From NCBI GenBank assembly GCA_017948555.1, contig JAFMYY010000007.1, positions 124,001-188,000 of the forward strand: DNA of 64,000 nt, read 5' to 3'. The position numbers were made by a program, and so were the translations under genes. Positions 18,801 to 25,614 of this stretch are shown here, in pieces. A model generated the notes under the pieces. That model made no database searches. It was not told the origin of the DNA and was given only the letters and a program-made list of their open reading frames with translations. Positions within the stretch are counted from its first letter, which is position 1. Every line of letters begins with the position of its first letter. The stretch is from Cesiribacteraceae bacterium YIM B00369. Its GTDB lineage: Bacteria > Bacteroidota > Bacteroidia > Cytophagales > Cyclobacteriaceae.

Positions 18801-19155
18801 AATTTTTTTGTAGTTGCAGCAGGTTCAATAGCTTATCCTGAATATGTGGAAAAGATGAACCTATACGGGTGGCAGCCAGTTCATCGGGAAACGAACGCTC
18901 CAGGTTCATTAACTTGAACAATGGAGATGCAACCCAAATAAACAGCACTACTGCTGCGATAAATACGAAGCTGAAAAATAATACTGCCCTTACTGTTTTA
19001 TTGAAATAAGCAAAGTATTCCGCAAAAGTTACTATAAGAAATACCGACAGTAAAACTGCTGCAGACCAAATCAGGCCACGCAACAATAAGTTCAGGTAAT
19101 ATTTTCTTTTATACTTTTGTATATTTCTGAAAACTATGTTTTCTGAGTTTTGCAT
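15841..19155 (-). CDS. DUF4175 large coiled-coil membrane protein
   Basis: 1104 residues. Two membrane segments near the N terminus (about 25-47 and 58-80) and a third near 150-172 anchor it in the inner membrane. An extracytoplasmic beta-rich region (about 180-505) follows. The last 600 residues are Glu/Lys/Gln-rich coiled coil (LEEQLQELKKETEAIKEQKERF, KEKNLEKELARALEMFKRM, many Met-Gln repeats). This is the layout of the Bacteroidota DUF4175 family, whose function is unknown. It heads the tight leftward run with the RsbW-like gene, ybeY and mnmG. Coiled-coil composition gives misleading hits to SMC and ATPase proteins; no Walker motif is visible. Confidence 0.88.
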   Translation of the reverse strand: MQNSENIVFRNIQKYKRKYYLNLLLRGLIWSAAVLLSVFLIVTFAEYFAYFNKTVRAVLFFSFVFIAAVVLFIWVASPLFKLMNLERSFPDELAATRIGSSFPHIQDKLLNLLQLQKNSDRENQLLMASIRQKSAEIEPVSFDTAIDFSTNTRYLRYLIPSVLLLLAGWFLIPGLFTDSTKRIVQYRQDFTPAAPFNFVLQNNNLQAFKNEDYTLQLQFNGETKPATAYIWLNGRRVKMQQQAGLFSYTFSKIQESKNFRFEAAGYDSKDYELNVVERPFLQNFQVELNYPSYLQKKNERLSNIGNFQVPEGTQINWQFKTLNTDSLRIAFPGSGEDTVLNSASGKTPLLSFLKQAKNSQDYEISLYNQWSENKDPIRYHLEVIKDEYPAISLNPYADTTLYNFIVLGGNVSDDYGLSRLQIFYRINRAEKGETEDYKSIRLPLQANQTSQSYYYRWNLDSLNVRRGDQLEYFVKVWDNDGVNGFKPAQSGMHTLKLPDTKELKEAVSKAERNAESGINKSVKQAKSLEQKIKKAEERLKGKNNVNYQDEKQLQEILEERKKLEEQLQELKKETEAIKEQKERFSEKQNEKIKEQSEELQKLMDELLDEETKRLYEELEKLMEEKRQSEDFQKVLKDLGNKEKNLEKELARALEMFKRMKFDSKLDEAIKELEEQALKQEKLSEETGNNKEQEKEDLLQQQQELNEEFKEMEKSMEELNKLNQDLKNPNAMDDFNEEQQEIEKQQQESRESLEKGKKKQAQKSQKKASDQMKQMAKKMQEMQGGMEMEMMQENLDHLRDIVDNLITLSFSQEELMKEFRQINQSNPRFVNLSQEQLKIKDDAVILEDSLRSLAERVFQIRSFVTREVNDMNKYLDESVNAIKERKKGEATGKQQFAMTSMNNLALLLDDVLQQMQQQMADAMGMPQKGKKNKDGDGAPNLSQLQKQLNERISQLKKSGKTGKELSEELARMAAEQEQIREALKNSEEKFGKGKEGKQSGKDGLQEQMEETESDLVNKKITRELLERQQQILTRLLETEKAMREREQDEERKGETAKDYEKRLPEAFEEYLKLKEKEIELLKSVPPKLNPYYKKEVNNYFKRLGL

Positions 19156-19210
19156 TTTTTGCTCCTTCCTAACCTACCCAAACATATTTAAAACAAAGCC
19201 AGTTCCTTCT

Positions 19211-20977
19211 TTATTCCGTCCTCAGGGTTCTTGCCTGCTGAAAATAAACTTTACTCAAATCTCTGTATTGCATAGGATTATTTGGAAAGTTTTTCACGTA
19301 AGACTGTAACAGGCGAAATCCTTCGTCGTACCACAATATAATTACAGGGGCATCTTTCATGAGTACCTTTTCAGCTTCCTTGAAAAAGGTATTGGCCTCT
19401 TTTATAGAACGCGCTTTTAATGCCTGCTCGTATAATTTATTAAATGTAACACTGGAATATCGGGCTATGTTTGGATAAGCCTGAGTACGTGTGTGGCCGT
19501 CGTTATTACCGCTGTAAAAGATCCACAAAAAGTTTTCAGGGCTTGGGTAATCTGCATACCAGGCAGAGCGCATCAGATCAAAATTTCCCTGGTATGCTTT
19601 TTCAAGGAGCTGAGCAAAAGGATAAGTACCAACTTCCACATCTATGTTCAGGTGGTCGCTCAGCTGCTTTTGTATTTCCACAGCCACATTCGTATTCCTG
19701 TCTCCTTCCGCATTGAGCATAAACTCTACTTTAGGAAAGCCTTTTCCATTCGGGTATCCTGCTTTAGCAAGATAGTAGCGGGCCGAATCAACATTAAGGC
19801 GGTAGCCTGGTATTTCAGTGGTATTATAATCGGTAAATACGGGTGGGGTTATGCCATGGTTACCGGGAGCAAAGCCTTCGTTGTTCAATACAAAAGTTAA
19901 AATTTTATCACGGTCTATAGCATAACTGAACGCTTTGCGCAAATCAGGATTACCAAACACCTTTTTATTGGTGGTGTTGAAGGTCAGGAATTGGGTAACC
20001 ATTTCCGGTTCACGTTGCAGCTGGTAACGGGTAAATTCTCCGGATCCGGATAAATTCTGTTCCATTATTTCAATAATATGCTCAGTCGGGAGCCTGTAAA
20101 TCATATCCAGGTTTCCTTTTTTGAACTCGTATAATTCTGCCTTTTTGCTGTTAATAAACTGTACGTTTATGGCATCCAGGAAGGGCAAATCATTTCCGTA
20201 GTGATCTTTCCGCCAGTAATTTGGATTCCGGGGGAGAACAATGGAAATATTTTCTTCCACACTACCCATTTTGAATGCGTTTGTTCCTACTGCTTTAATA
20301 CGCATTTCCGCCCCGTATTTTTCAAGTGCTTCAGGAGGATAAATATAACAGGCCGGACGGGCAAGGTTTACCAGGAAAACAGAGTTTGGTTTGGTTAAAG
20401 TAAGCCGTATCGTAAGCGGATCCGGTACCTCTATACCTTCCACCCCGTAAGCGGGTAGTTTATTGGTGGTAGTTGCCTTATAATAAGCATCTGCTCCTTT
20501 TAAAAGCCCTGAGAAAACAGAAAAATTCTGGTTTATAGCTGTATTTGAACAAAGTTGGGTAAAGCAAAAGGCTACATCATCAGCAGAGAGTTTCCTGCCT
20601 TTGCCATTTGGAAAACATGGGTCGTCATGAAAGAAAACATTGTCGCGCAATTTAATGGTGTATACAGTTCCTGTTGAATCAAGGGTATAACTTTCTGCAA
20701 GACTTGCAGTAACTGTCAGGTCCTGATCATTAAATTTGAATAAGCCTTCGTACACCTGAGATGCTACCCGATAGGAGTATACATCGGTAATGGACGGCGG
20801 GAAAAGGTTCTTAATATATTCCGGTTCATTAGTGCGGAAAATTCCTCCGTAATACCGGCCACCGGCACCTTCGCGCATGTTCGTATTTTCGGTTTCATTT
20901 TGGCTTTCCTGGGGGCCACTGGTACAGGCGCCTGCAAACAGCAATGCAGAAAAGATCAGTTTGAACGTAGTTTTCAT
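19211..20977 (-). CDS. ABC-type peptide-binding lipoprotein (solute-binding family 5)
   Basis: 588 residues with a lipobox (LFAGAC, Cys18). Family 5 (DppA/OppA) features include a domain starting near YIKNLFPPSITDVYSYRVASQVYEGLF, DDVAFCFTQL, DLRKAFSYAIDRDKIL and the C-terminal WYADYPSPENFLW...SSVTFNKLYEQA. It should bind oligopeptides or similar ligands on the outer face of the membrane for an ABC permease. No permease or ATPase gene is adjacent in the window, so the transporter is encoded elsewhere. It lies 55 bp upstream of the DUF4175 gene and may be cotranscribed with it. Confidence 0.92.
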   Translation of the reverse strand: MKTTFKLIFSALLFAGACTSGPQESQNETENTNMREGAGGRYYGGIFRTNEPEYIKNLFPPSITDVYSYRVASQVYEGLFKFNDQDLTVTASLAESYTLDSTGTVYTIKLRDNVFFHDDPCFPNGKGRKLSADDVAFCFTQLCSNTAINQNFSVFSGLLKGADAYYKATTTNKLPAYGVEGIEVPDPLTIRLTLTKPNSVFLVNLARPACYIYPPEALEKYGAEMRIKAVGTNAFKMGSVEENISIVLPRNPNYWRKDHYGNDLPFLDAINVQFINSKKAELYEFKKGNLDMIYRLPTEHIIEIMEQNLSGSGEFTRYQLQREPEMVTQFLTFNTTNKKVFGNPDLRKAFSYAIDRDKILTFVLNNEGFAPGNHGITPPVFTDYNTTEIPGYRLNVDSARYYLAKAGYPNGKGFPKVEFMLNAEGDRNTNVAVEIQKQLSDHLNIDVEVGTYPFAQLLEKAYQGNFDLMRSAWYADYPSPENFLWIFYSGNNDGHTRTQAYPNIARYSSVTFNKLYEQALKARSIKEANTFFKEAEKVLMKDAPVIILWYDEGFRLLQSYVKNFPNNPMQYRDLSKVYFQQARTLRTE

Positions 20978-21054
20978 GCTTTCATTAGAACGAACTCAAA
21001 ATATACTAAAACATTGTAGCAAATAATAATCAGGTCAAAGGAAAAGACTGGTTA

Positions 21055-21837
21055 TCAGACAATTTCCACTACCACCGGGCAATGATCGGAATGTACAGCA
21101 TCCGGAAGAATAGAAGCGCCTTTCAGCCGGTCCTTCATGTTATCCGTTGCAAGGTGGTAATCAATCCGCCAGCCTTTATTATTCTTTCTGGCCCCTGCGC
21201 GGTAACTCCACCAGGAATAGTGGTGAGGATCAGGATTAAAGTGCCTGAAAGTATCTGTAAAACCTGAGTTTATAAACTCACTGAACCACTCCCGCTCTTC
21301 GGGCAGGAAGCCGGATGAATTTTTATTTCTGACAGGATCGTGGATATCTATTGGTTTATGGCAAATATTATAGTCTCCGCTAATAATGAGGTCGGGTAAT
21401 TCTTTTTTTAAGTCATCTATGTACTCCCGGAAATCCTGCAGCCACTGCATTTTAAAATCCTGTCTTGTATCGCCGCTTGATCCGGAGGGCATATAAACAC
21501 TCATTAACGAAAAATCATCGTAATCTGCACGCAAAACCCTTCCTTCGCTGTCATATACAGGAATTTCACATCCAAAGCTGACATTCTTGGGTTTTGGGCG
21601 GCTAAAAATAGCTACTCCACTATATCCTGCCTTTTCGGCCGACATCCAATATAGTTCATATCCTAAGGCTTCAAAAGCAGCAACGTCAACTTGTTCAGGC
21701 TGTGCTTTAGTTTCCTGGAGGCATATTATATCCGGCGATTCCTGCTCCAGCCATTCCACAAAACCTTTTTTCATAGCGGCACGAATGCCATTAACATTAT
21801 AGGATATTATCTTCATTATTTTGAAATATTTTACCAC
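21055..21837 (-). CDS. xth: Exodeoxyribonuclease III (AP endonuclease)
   Basis: Base-excision-repair enzyme cleaving 5' to abasic sites and degrading 3' ends. 260 residues as drawn; the better start is Met8 (ATG at 21814-21816), giving MKIISYNVNGIRAAM, the family's usual N terminus. Catalytic and metal-binding motifs seen: ICLQETKAQ (Glu), SVYMPSG, ISGDYNICHKPIDIHD, SGFTDTFRHFNPD, YSWWSYR and the final DAVHSDHCPV with the Asp-His pair. Single gene, followed by the binding-lipoprotein gene 77 bp downstream. Confidence 0.96.
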   Translation of the reverse strand: MVKYFKIMKIISYNVNGIRAAMKKGFVEWLEQESPDIICLQETKAQPEQVDVAAFEALGYELYWMSAEKAGYSGVAIFSRPKPKNVSFGCEIPVYDSEGRVLRADYDDFSLMSVYMPSGSSGDTRQDFKMQWLQDFREYIDDLKKELPDLIISGDYNICHKPIDIHDPVRNKNSSGFLPEEREWFSEFINSGFTDTFRHFNPDPHHYSWWSYRAGARKNNKGWRIDYHLATDNMKDRLKGASILPDAVHSDHCPVVVEIV

Positions 21838-22425
21838 AAATAGTATGGAGTGGTAAAGAAAATTATTGAGTTAGTACTAATCTTCAAAGATGCAAAATGA
21901 TTGCATAGGTAAGAAGGATTTTTCCATGAAAGGTACTGTTTTTTAGGTAAATAGAGACGAAAAAATAGTATTATGTATTAAAATTTGCAAAAAAGAGGAT
22001 TAATGGGAATATAACAGTTTAATGGCAGAAATATTTTTTATTAATTTGTAACCTGGTGATAATCAGCAGATAAATGATAAATTTCAGAATATTTTTCTTA
22101 GCTGCTCAGATGCTTTTATTCTTTTACAGGATGCCTCAATTTTTAGTCTGGATGAAGGCTTAAGGAGGGGAAGAATCAGGACATTCAAACAATGTTATTA
22201 GGTTATAATCAAAGAATGGCTGAAGCAGCCGGTTAGGTTATATTGTAGCAAAATACTTTGGCTGCTTTTCCGGATACAAAAAGTCAATGATTGTCAAGTT
22301 TTCTTCAGAAAGTTCCTCTGTTTCTATTGAAAATAAGATACTTCCTGTTAACTGCTGTATTTTATTACCAGGCAGCCATTCCGAGGTTTGGCTGCCTGGA
22401 AATATATGGAATTCATTCAGGCTGC
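21838..22425. other. Intergenic region, 588 bp
   Basis: AT-rich spacer between exonuclease III and the 127-residue unknown gene, both leftward. Apart from the hairpin at 22368-22399 I found no RNA gene, repeat or convincing ORF. A rightward open frame from 22287 runs into the opposite gene and has non-biological composition. Upstream half presumably holds the xth promoter. Confidence 0.4.
22368..22399 (-). terminator. Hairpin downstream of the 127-residue gene
   Basis: Perfect 11-bp inverted repeat CCAGGCAGCCA / TGGCTGCCTGG around a 10-nt loop, 26 bp past the stop of the leftward gene. No T-run follows, so intrinsic termination would be weak; an RNA-stabilising hairpin is the alternative. 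Confidence 0.45.
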
Positions 22426-22809
22426 CTACCCTGCATCGGCAGGAGGAGCTAAATCTTCCCAGCCCATTTCCTGCTCAAAGTAGTCGAGTACATGCATTTT
22501 CAAAAGCTTTTCCTGTTCCAGCATATCGAAATGTGGTAATTTTTTCACCAGTTTCCAGTGAGGCCAGCCCTGTTCATCAAGGCCTTCTAATTCATAAAAG
22601 CCGGACAGGCTCAGTACTTTGCAAATGGCAATATGCATCAGGTCCTGCTTTTGTTCTTTAGTGAAATTCCTCCTCCCCTGCCCCAGCTCCTGTACACCAA
22701 TCAGGAAGAGCACTGCATTCAGGTCAGCAGGTTTTTTCCCTATATTTTCCTTTAGCATCAGCAGGAGCCGGTGCCATTTTCGTTCCAGTTCAAGATCTTT
22801 TTTAATCAT
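22426..22809 (-). CDS. Unknown conserved-looking protein coupled to the AhpD-like gene
   Basis: 127 residues, helical, cytoplasmic, no signal peptide and no cysteine pair. I do not recognise a characterised family. Notable segments are LNAVLFLIGVQELGQG in the middle and HWKLVKKLPHFDMLEQEKLLKMHVLDYFEQEMGW near the C terminus. Its start overlaps the end of the AhpD-like gene by 8 bp (22802-22809), which implies translational coupling. The conserved-looking tryptophan and aromatic pattern in the C-terminal half would suit a partner protein. The role is open. Confidence 0.75.
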   Translation of the reverse strand: MIKKDLELERKWHRLLLMLKENIGKKPADLNAVLFLIGVQELGQGRRNFTKEQKQDLMHIAICKVLSLSGFYELEGLDEQGWPHWKLVKKLPHFDMLEQEKLLKMHVLDYFEQEMGWEDLAPPADAG

Positions 22810-23176
22810 TTTTTACTCCTTCCTCACCTTCATTTAAAGCCTCCCAATATTCCACCGCACGGCGTAAATGGGGTATTACAATGGTACCACCAATAAGATT
22901 GGCAACTGCAAAAATTTCAAACATTTGCTCTGTTGTATACCCCTGTTCCTTACACTTTTCTAAATGGTATCGCACACAATCGTCGCAGCGAAGTACCATG
23001 GAGCATGCTAAACCTACAGCTTCTTTTGTTTTTGCATCTAAAGCACCATCGGCAAAAGCATTGGTATCAAGGTTATATATTCTTTTAATTATTTTATTAT
23101 CAGCTGCCAGAATTTTTTCGTTCATCCGGCTGCGGTATTGGTTAAATTCTTCTACTATACTCATTTTATTATTCAA
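22802..23176 (-). CDS. Carboxymuconolactone decarboxylase / AhpD-like family protein
   Basis: 124 residues. The core LDAKTKEAVGLACSMVLRCDDCVRYHLEKCKEQGYT carries the CxxC plus histidine signature (CDDCVRYH) of AhpD-like alkylhydroperoxidases. This fits a thiol-based peroxide or redox role more than a decarboxylase. The following EQMFEIFAVANLIGGTIVIPHLRRAVEYW completes the domain. It starts with MNNKMSIVEEF; Met5 is an alternative start. It overlaps the downstream unknown gene by 8 bp. No ahpC is nearby. Confidence 0.88.
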   Translation of the reverse strand: MNNKMSIVEEFNQYRSRMNEKILAADNKIIKRIYNLDTNAFADGALDAKTKEAVGLACSMVLRCDDCVRYHLEKCKEQGYTTEQMFEIFAVANLIGGTIVIPHLRRAVEYWEALNEGEEGVKND

Positions 23177-23283
23177 AGGATTGTCTGGTTCAAAATTAAA
23201 TTTTAATTACCATTTCGGCTTTGTCTCCTTATTTTATTTCTATCAGCATTTATTAATTGATAAAGGAGAAAACTGATCACTTT

Positions 23284-23299
23284 AGTTTCACGTGAAACA
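23284..23299. promoter_or_regulatory. Putative parS site 3
   Basis: The 14-bp palindrome GTTTCACGTGAAAC, flanked by A on both sides, equals the canonical parS core (TGTTTCACGTGAAACA) except for its first base. It lies 19 bp upstream of the comF-type start and about 8.4 kb from the tandem palindromes. A role as an operator for the comF-type gene cannot be excluded. Confidence 0.7.
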
Positions 23300-23317
23300 A
23301 AATAAAATTGAAGGACT

Positions 23318-24004
23318 ATGAAGGATGTGTTTCGTGAATTTCTGAATTTATTATTTCCCCCGCTATGTGCTTTATGTGAGGAGGCGCTTGTAAAGAGCGA
23401 AACATTTTTGTGCACCAACTGCAAAGCAGATTTGCCCCACATACAACTTCACGGGGAGCGGAGCCAGTTCCTTTATCAAAAATTATCAGCTACTTTTCCT
23501 GTTAAACAGGTATTTGCATATTTACTATACCAGAAGGCGGGCAGTACTCAAAAGTTGCTTCAGCTGCTAAAGTATAAAAACTATCCGGAGTTAGGAACTG
23601 AATTAGGACGTCATTTCGGAACCAGGCTGGCAAAGGAAGGATACACTGAAGCTTTTGATCTTATAGTTCCTGTACCCCTGCATACCAGTAAATTTGAGCA
23701 GAGAGGCTACAACCAAAGTGAAATGTTTGCCAATGGACTTTCTGAGGGACTGGGCGTTCCTGTTGATGCAGAGCTGATTATTCGTATTAAAGCCAGTTCA
23801 ACCCAGACACGGAAGAGCAGGATAGAGCGCTGGCTGAATGTTTCAACAATTTTTGAGGTACAACAAATAGAAAATGTAAGGGGAAAGAGAATTTTGCTGC
23901 TGGACGATGTAATTACTACAGGAGCTACGGTGGAAGCTTGTGGTGAGGTTTTAGTGGCTGCCGGTTGTACAGAATTAAGTGTGGGTGCCATTGCTATAGC
24001 ATAG
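23318..24004 (+). CDS. ComF-family phosphoribosyltransferase-like protein
   Basis: 228 residues. An N-terminal four-cysteine zinc motif (CALC near 17-20, CTNC near 33-36) is followed by a type I PRTase domain. The PRPP-binding signature is ILLLDDVITTGATVEAC near residue 190, with upstream LIVPVPLHTSKFEQRGYNQSE. This is the ComF architecture, linked in competent bacteria to DNA uptake through PriA/Dpr-type interactions. Many non-competent bacteria also carry it with unknown function. Length is usual. It is transcribed alone, from a short gap that carries the parS-like palindrome, and ends at a shared bidirectional terminator. Confidence 0.92.
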   Translation: MKDVFREFLNLLFPPLCALCEEALVKSETFLCTNCKADLPHIQLHGERSQFLYQKLSATFPVKQVFAYLLYQKAGSTQKLLQLLKYKNYPELGTELGRHFGTRLAKEGYTEAFDLIVPVPLHTSKFEQRGYNQSEMFANGLSEGLGVPVDAELIIRIKASSTQTRKSRIERWLNVSTIFEVQQIENVRGKRILLLDDVITTGATVEACGEVLVAAGCTELSVGAIAIA

Positions 24005-24018
24005 CTTATAAGGCAAAA

Positions 24019-24053
24019 AAAGAGGCTGCCTCATTTCCTGAAACAGCCTCTTT
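24019..24053. terminator. Bidirectional terminator between comF-type gene and gldJ
   Basis: 10-bp perfect inverted repeat AAAGAGGCTG / CAGCCTCTTT with a 15-nt loop. A runs precede it and T residues follow on the rightward strand, so it can act in both directions between the convergent genes. Confidence 0.85.
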
Positions 24054-24073
24054 CATTATAAAGAAGTATTTTA

Positions 24074-25264
24074 TTAGTATTTAGCGTCTGCGCTGATCAT
24101 TGCACAACGGAAACCAATAGTTGCAGTTGCAGAATCTTCTTCCAGGAACCTGCGGGTACCCGGAGATAGCCAGTAAGCAACATCTTTCCATGAACCGCCT
24201 TTATAAACACGAACACGGTCATTTATAAGAGAGTTCTCAGCATCGTACTGCGAGGTAGCATCCTGGTAATCGTTACGGCGAACAGGGTTCAGGTCTTCGA
24301 AATCCTGGAAAGAAAGTGGACGGTAAACGTCCTGCACCCACTCGTTTACGTTACCTGCCATATTGTAAAGGCCGAATTCATTTGGAGGAAACTCGTAAAT
24401 GTAAGCAGTAATCATTGCTCCGTCATTAAGTTTACCTGCTATACCGGCATAGTCACCACGGCCGCGTTTAAAGTTAGCAAGGAAATAACCCATTTCTTTT
24501 CCGTAAGGGTTACGTAATGCGTGGCCATCCCATGGGTATAATCTTTTGTGGGTCTGGTTTTCATCAAGCCACTGGGTACCAATAAGCGCCTGTGCGGCAT
24601 ATTCCCACTCTGCTTCAGTTGGCAGGCGGTAATCCGGAAGAACAACACCGGTTTCAAGAGGAATACGACCTCCGGCAGATTCCGGAATATCCTCAAGGCC
24701 GTTATCTTCGGCTAATTTCTGATTAACTACAGAAGTTCTCCATTTGCAGTAGTCATTTGCCTGAACCCAGGTAACACCTACCACAGGGTGGTAACGGAAA
24801 GCAGGGTAACGCAGGTAATGCTCTACGTAAGGGTCATTAAATGCAAGTTCTCTTGCCCATACTGTTGTATCGGGCAGGGCAGATTCATAAAATTCACGGG
24901 AGGAGTCAAGCTGTACATAGTAAAGGTACTCCAGCCAGTGAATATTAGCCACCTCTGTTTCATCCATATAAAAAGAAGCTACCGTAACGGTACGCTCCAG
25001 GTTATCCCTTGAGTTCAGGATATCTTCTTCGTACGATCCAAGGGTGGTTCGCCCACCTTGTATGAAGGCCAGGTTAGGGCCGGCCGGCTGTCCGTTAAAA
25101 TCACGTACCTGAAAAGCGCCGTCTTCATTATATGCTAAACCTGTTGCTGTACTTTGCATGCCGGGGTTACTGGCATCAGGCTTACTACTTCCGCAGGAGG
25201 TGAGTATGGCAATACCGCATAACACCGACGAAAAGCCTTTGAACACACTCGATAATTTCGTCAT
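24074..25264 (-). CDS. gldJ: GldJ-type gliding motility / type IX secretion lipoprotein
   Basis: 396 residues with a lipobox (AILTSC, Cys24). The body is a formylglycine-generating-enzyme-like (SUMF1) fold: GPNLAFIQGGRTTLGS, SFYMDETEVANIHWLEYLYY, PVVGVTWVQANDYCKWR, YRLPTEAEWEYAA, YNMAGNVNEWVQDVYRP and a final GFRCAM. The order of these blocks, with the HYLRYPAFRYHPVVGVTW segment and the ANFKRGRGDYAG segment, matches GldJ of gliding Bacteroidota. GldJ stabilises other Gld proteins and supports type IX secretion. It is shorter than the flavobacterial form. It is alone here; other gld/por genes are outside the window. GldK/PorK is the closest alternative name. Confidence 0.85.
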   Translation of the reverse strand: MTKLSSVFKGFSSVLCGIAILTSCGSSKPDASNPGMQSTATGLAYNEDGAFQVRDFNGQPAGPNLAFIQGGRTTLGSYEEDILNSRDNLERTVTVASFYMDETEVANIHWLEYLYYVQLDSSREFYESALPDTTVWARELAFNDPYVEHYLRYPAFRYHPVVGVTWVQANDYCKWRTSVVNQKLAEDNGLEDIPESAGGRIPLETGVVLPDYRLPTEAEWEYAAQALIGTQWLDENQTHKRLYPWDGHALRNPYGKEMGYFLANFKRGRGDYAGIAGKLNDGAMITAYIYEFPPNEFGLYNMAGNVNEWVQDVYRPLSFQDFEDLNPVRRNDYQDATSQYDAENSLINDRVRVYKGGSWKDVAYWLSPGTRRFLEEDSATATIGFRCAMISADAKY

Positions 25265-25614
25265 AACACAATTATTTTTTCACACAATTTATTTCTAACA
25301 ATACCCTGTTTACCTTGAAGCCTCTGCTTAATGGCTTTACCAACAAAATTGAACTAAAATACCTGAATATTAAGTGTAAATAGCCCAAAATTACTTTCTA
25401 TGTAATATATTACTCCTTTTAGCTAAAATTAACTATTTGCCTCCGCTGATGTTCAGGCAAAAGGCCATCCATACACCAACACATATAATTTAACGATTCT
25501 AATTCTCTGCAAGTATAAGCAGCATCAGGATATTTAATGAAAATATGTAAGTTTTTAGTTGCTTTTCTCACTTCACAACTCTAAGCTTTATTCAATTATC
25601 AAAGTTCCCGTAAA
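25265..25614. other. Intergenic region, 350 bp
   Basis: AT-rich spacer upstream of gldJ and downstream of mfd, both leftward. It should contain the gldJ promoter, but no clean TAnnTTTG box was found near the start. No RNA gene, repeat or plausible ORF was seen. Confidence 0.4.

Noticed and set aside
15841-19155. SMC-like ATPase name for the DUF4175 protein
   Set aside because: Similarity would come only from coiled-coil composition; there are N-terminal membrane helices and no Walker A or B motif.
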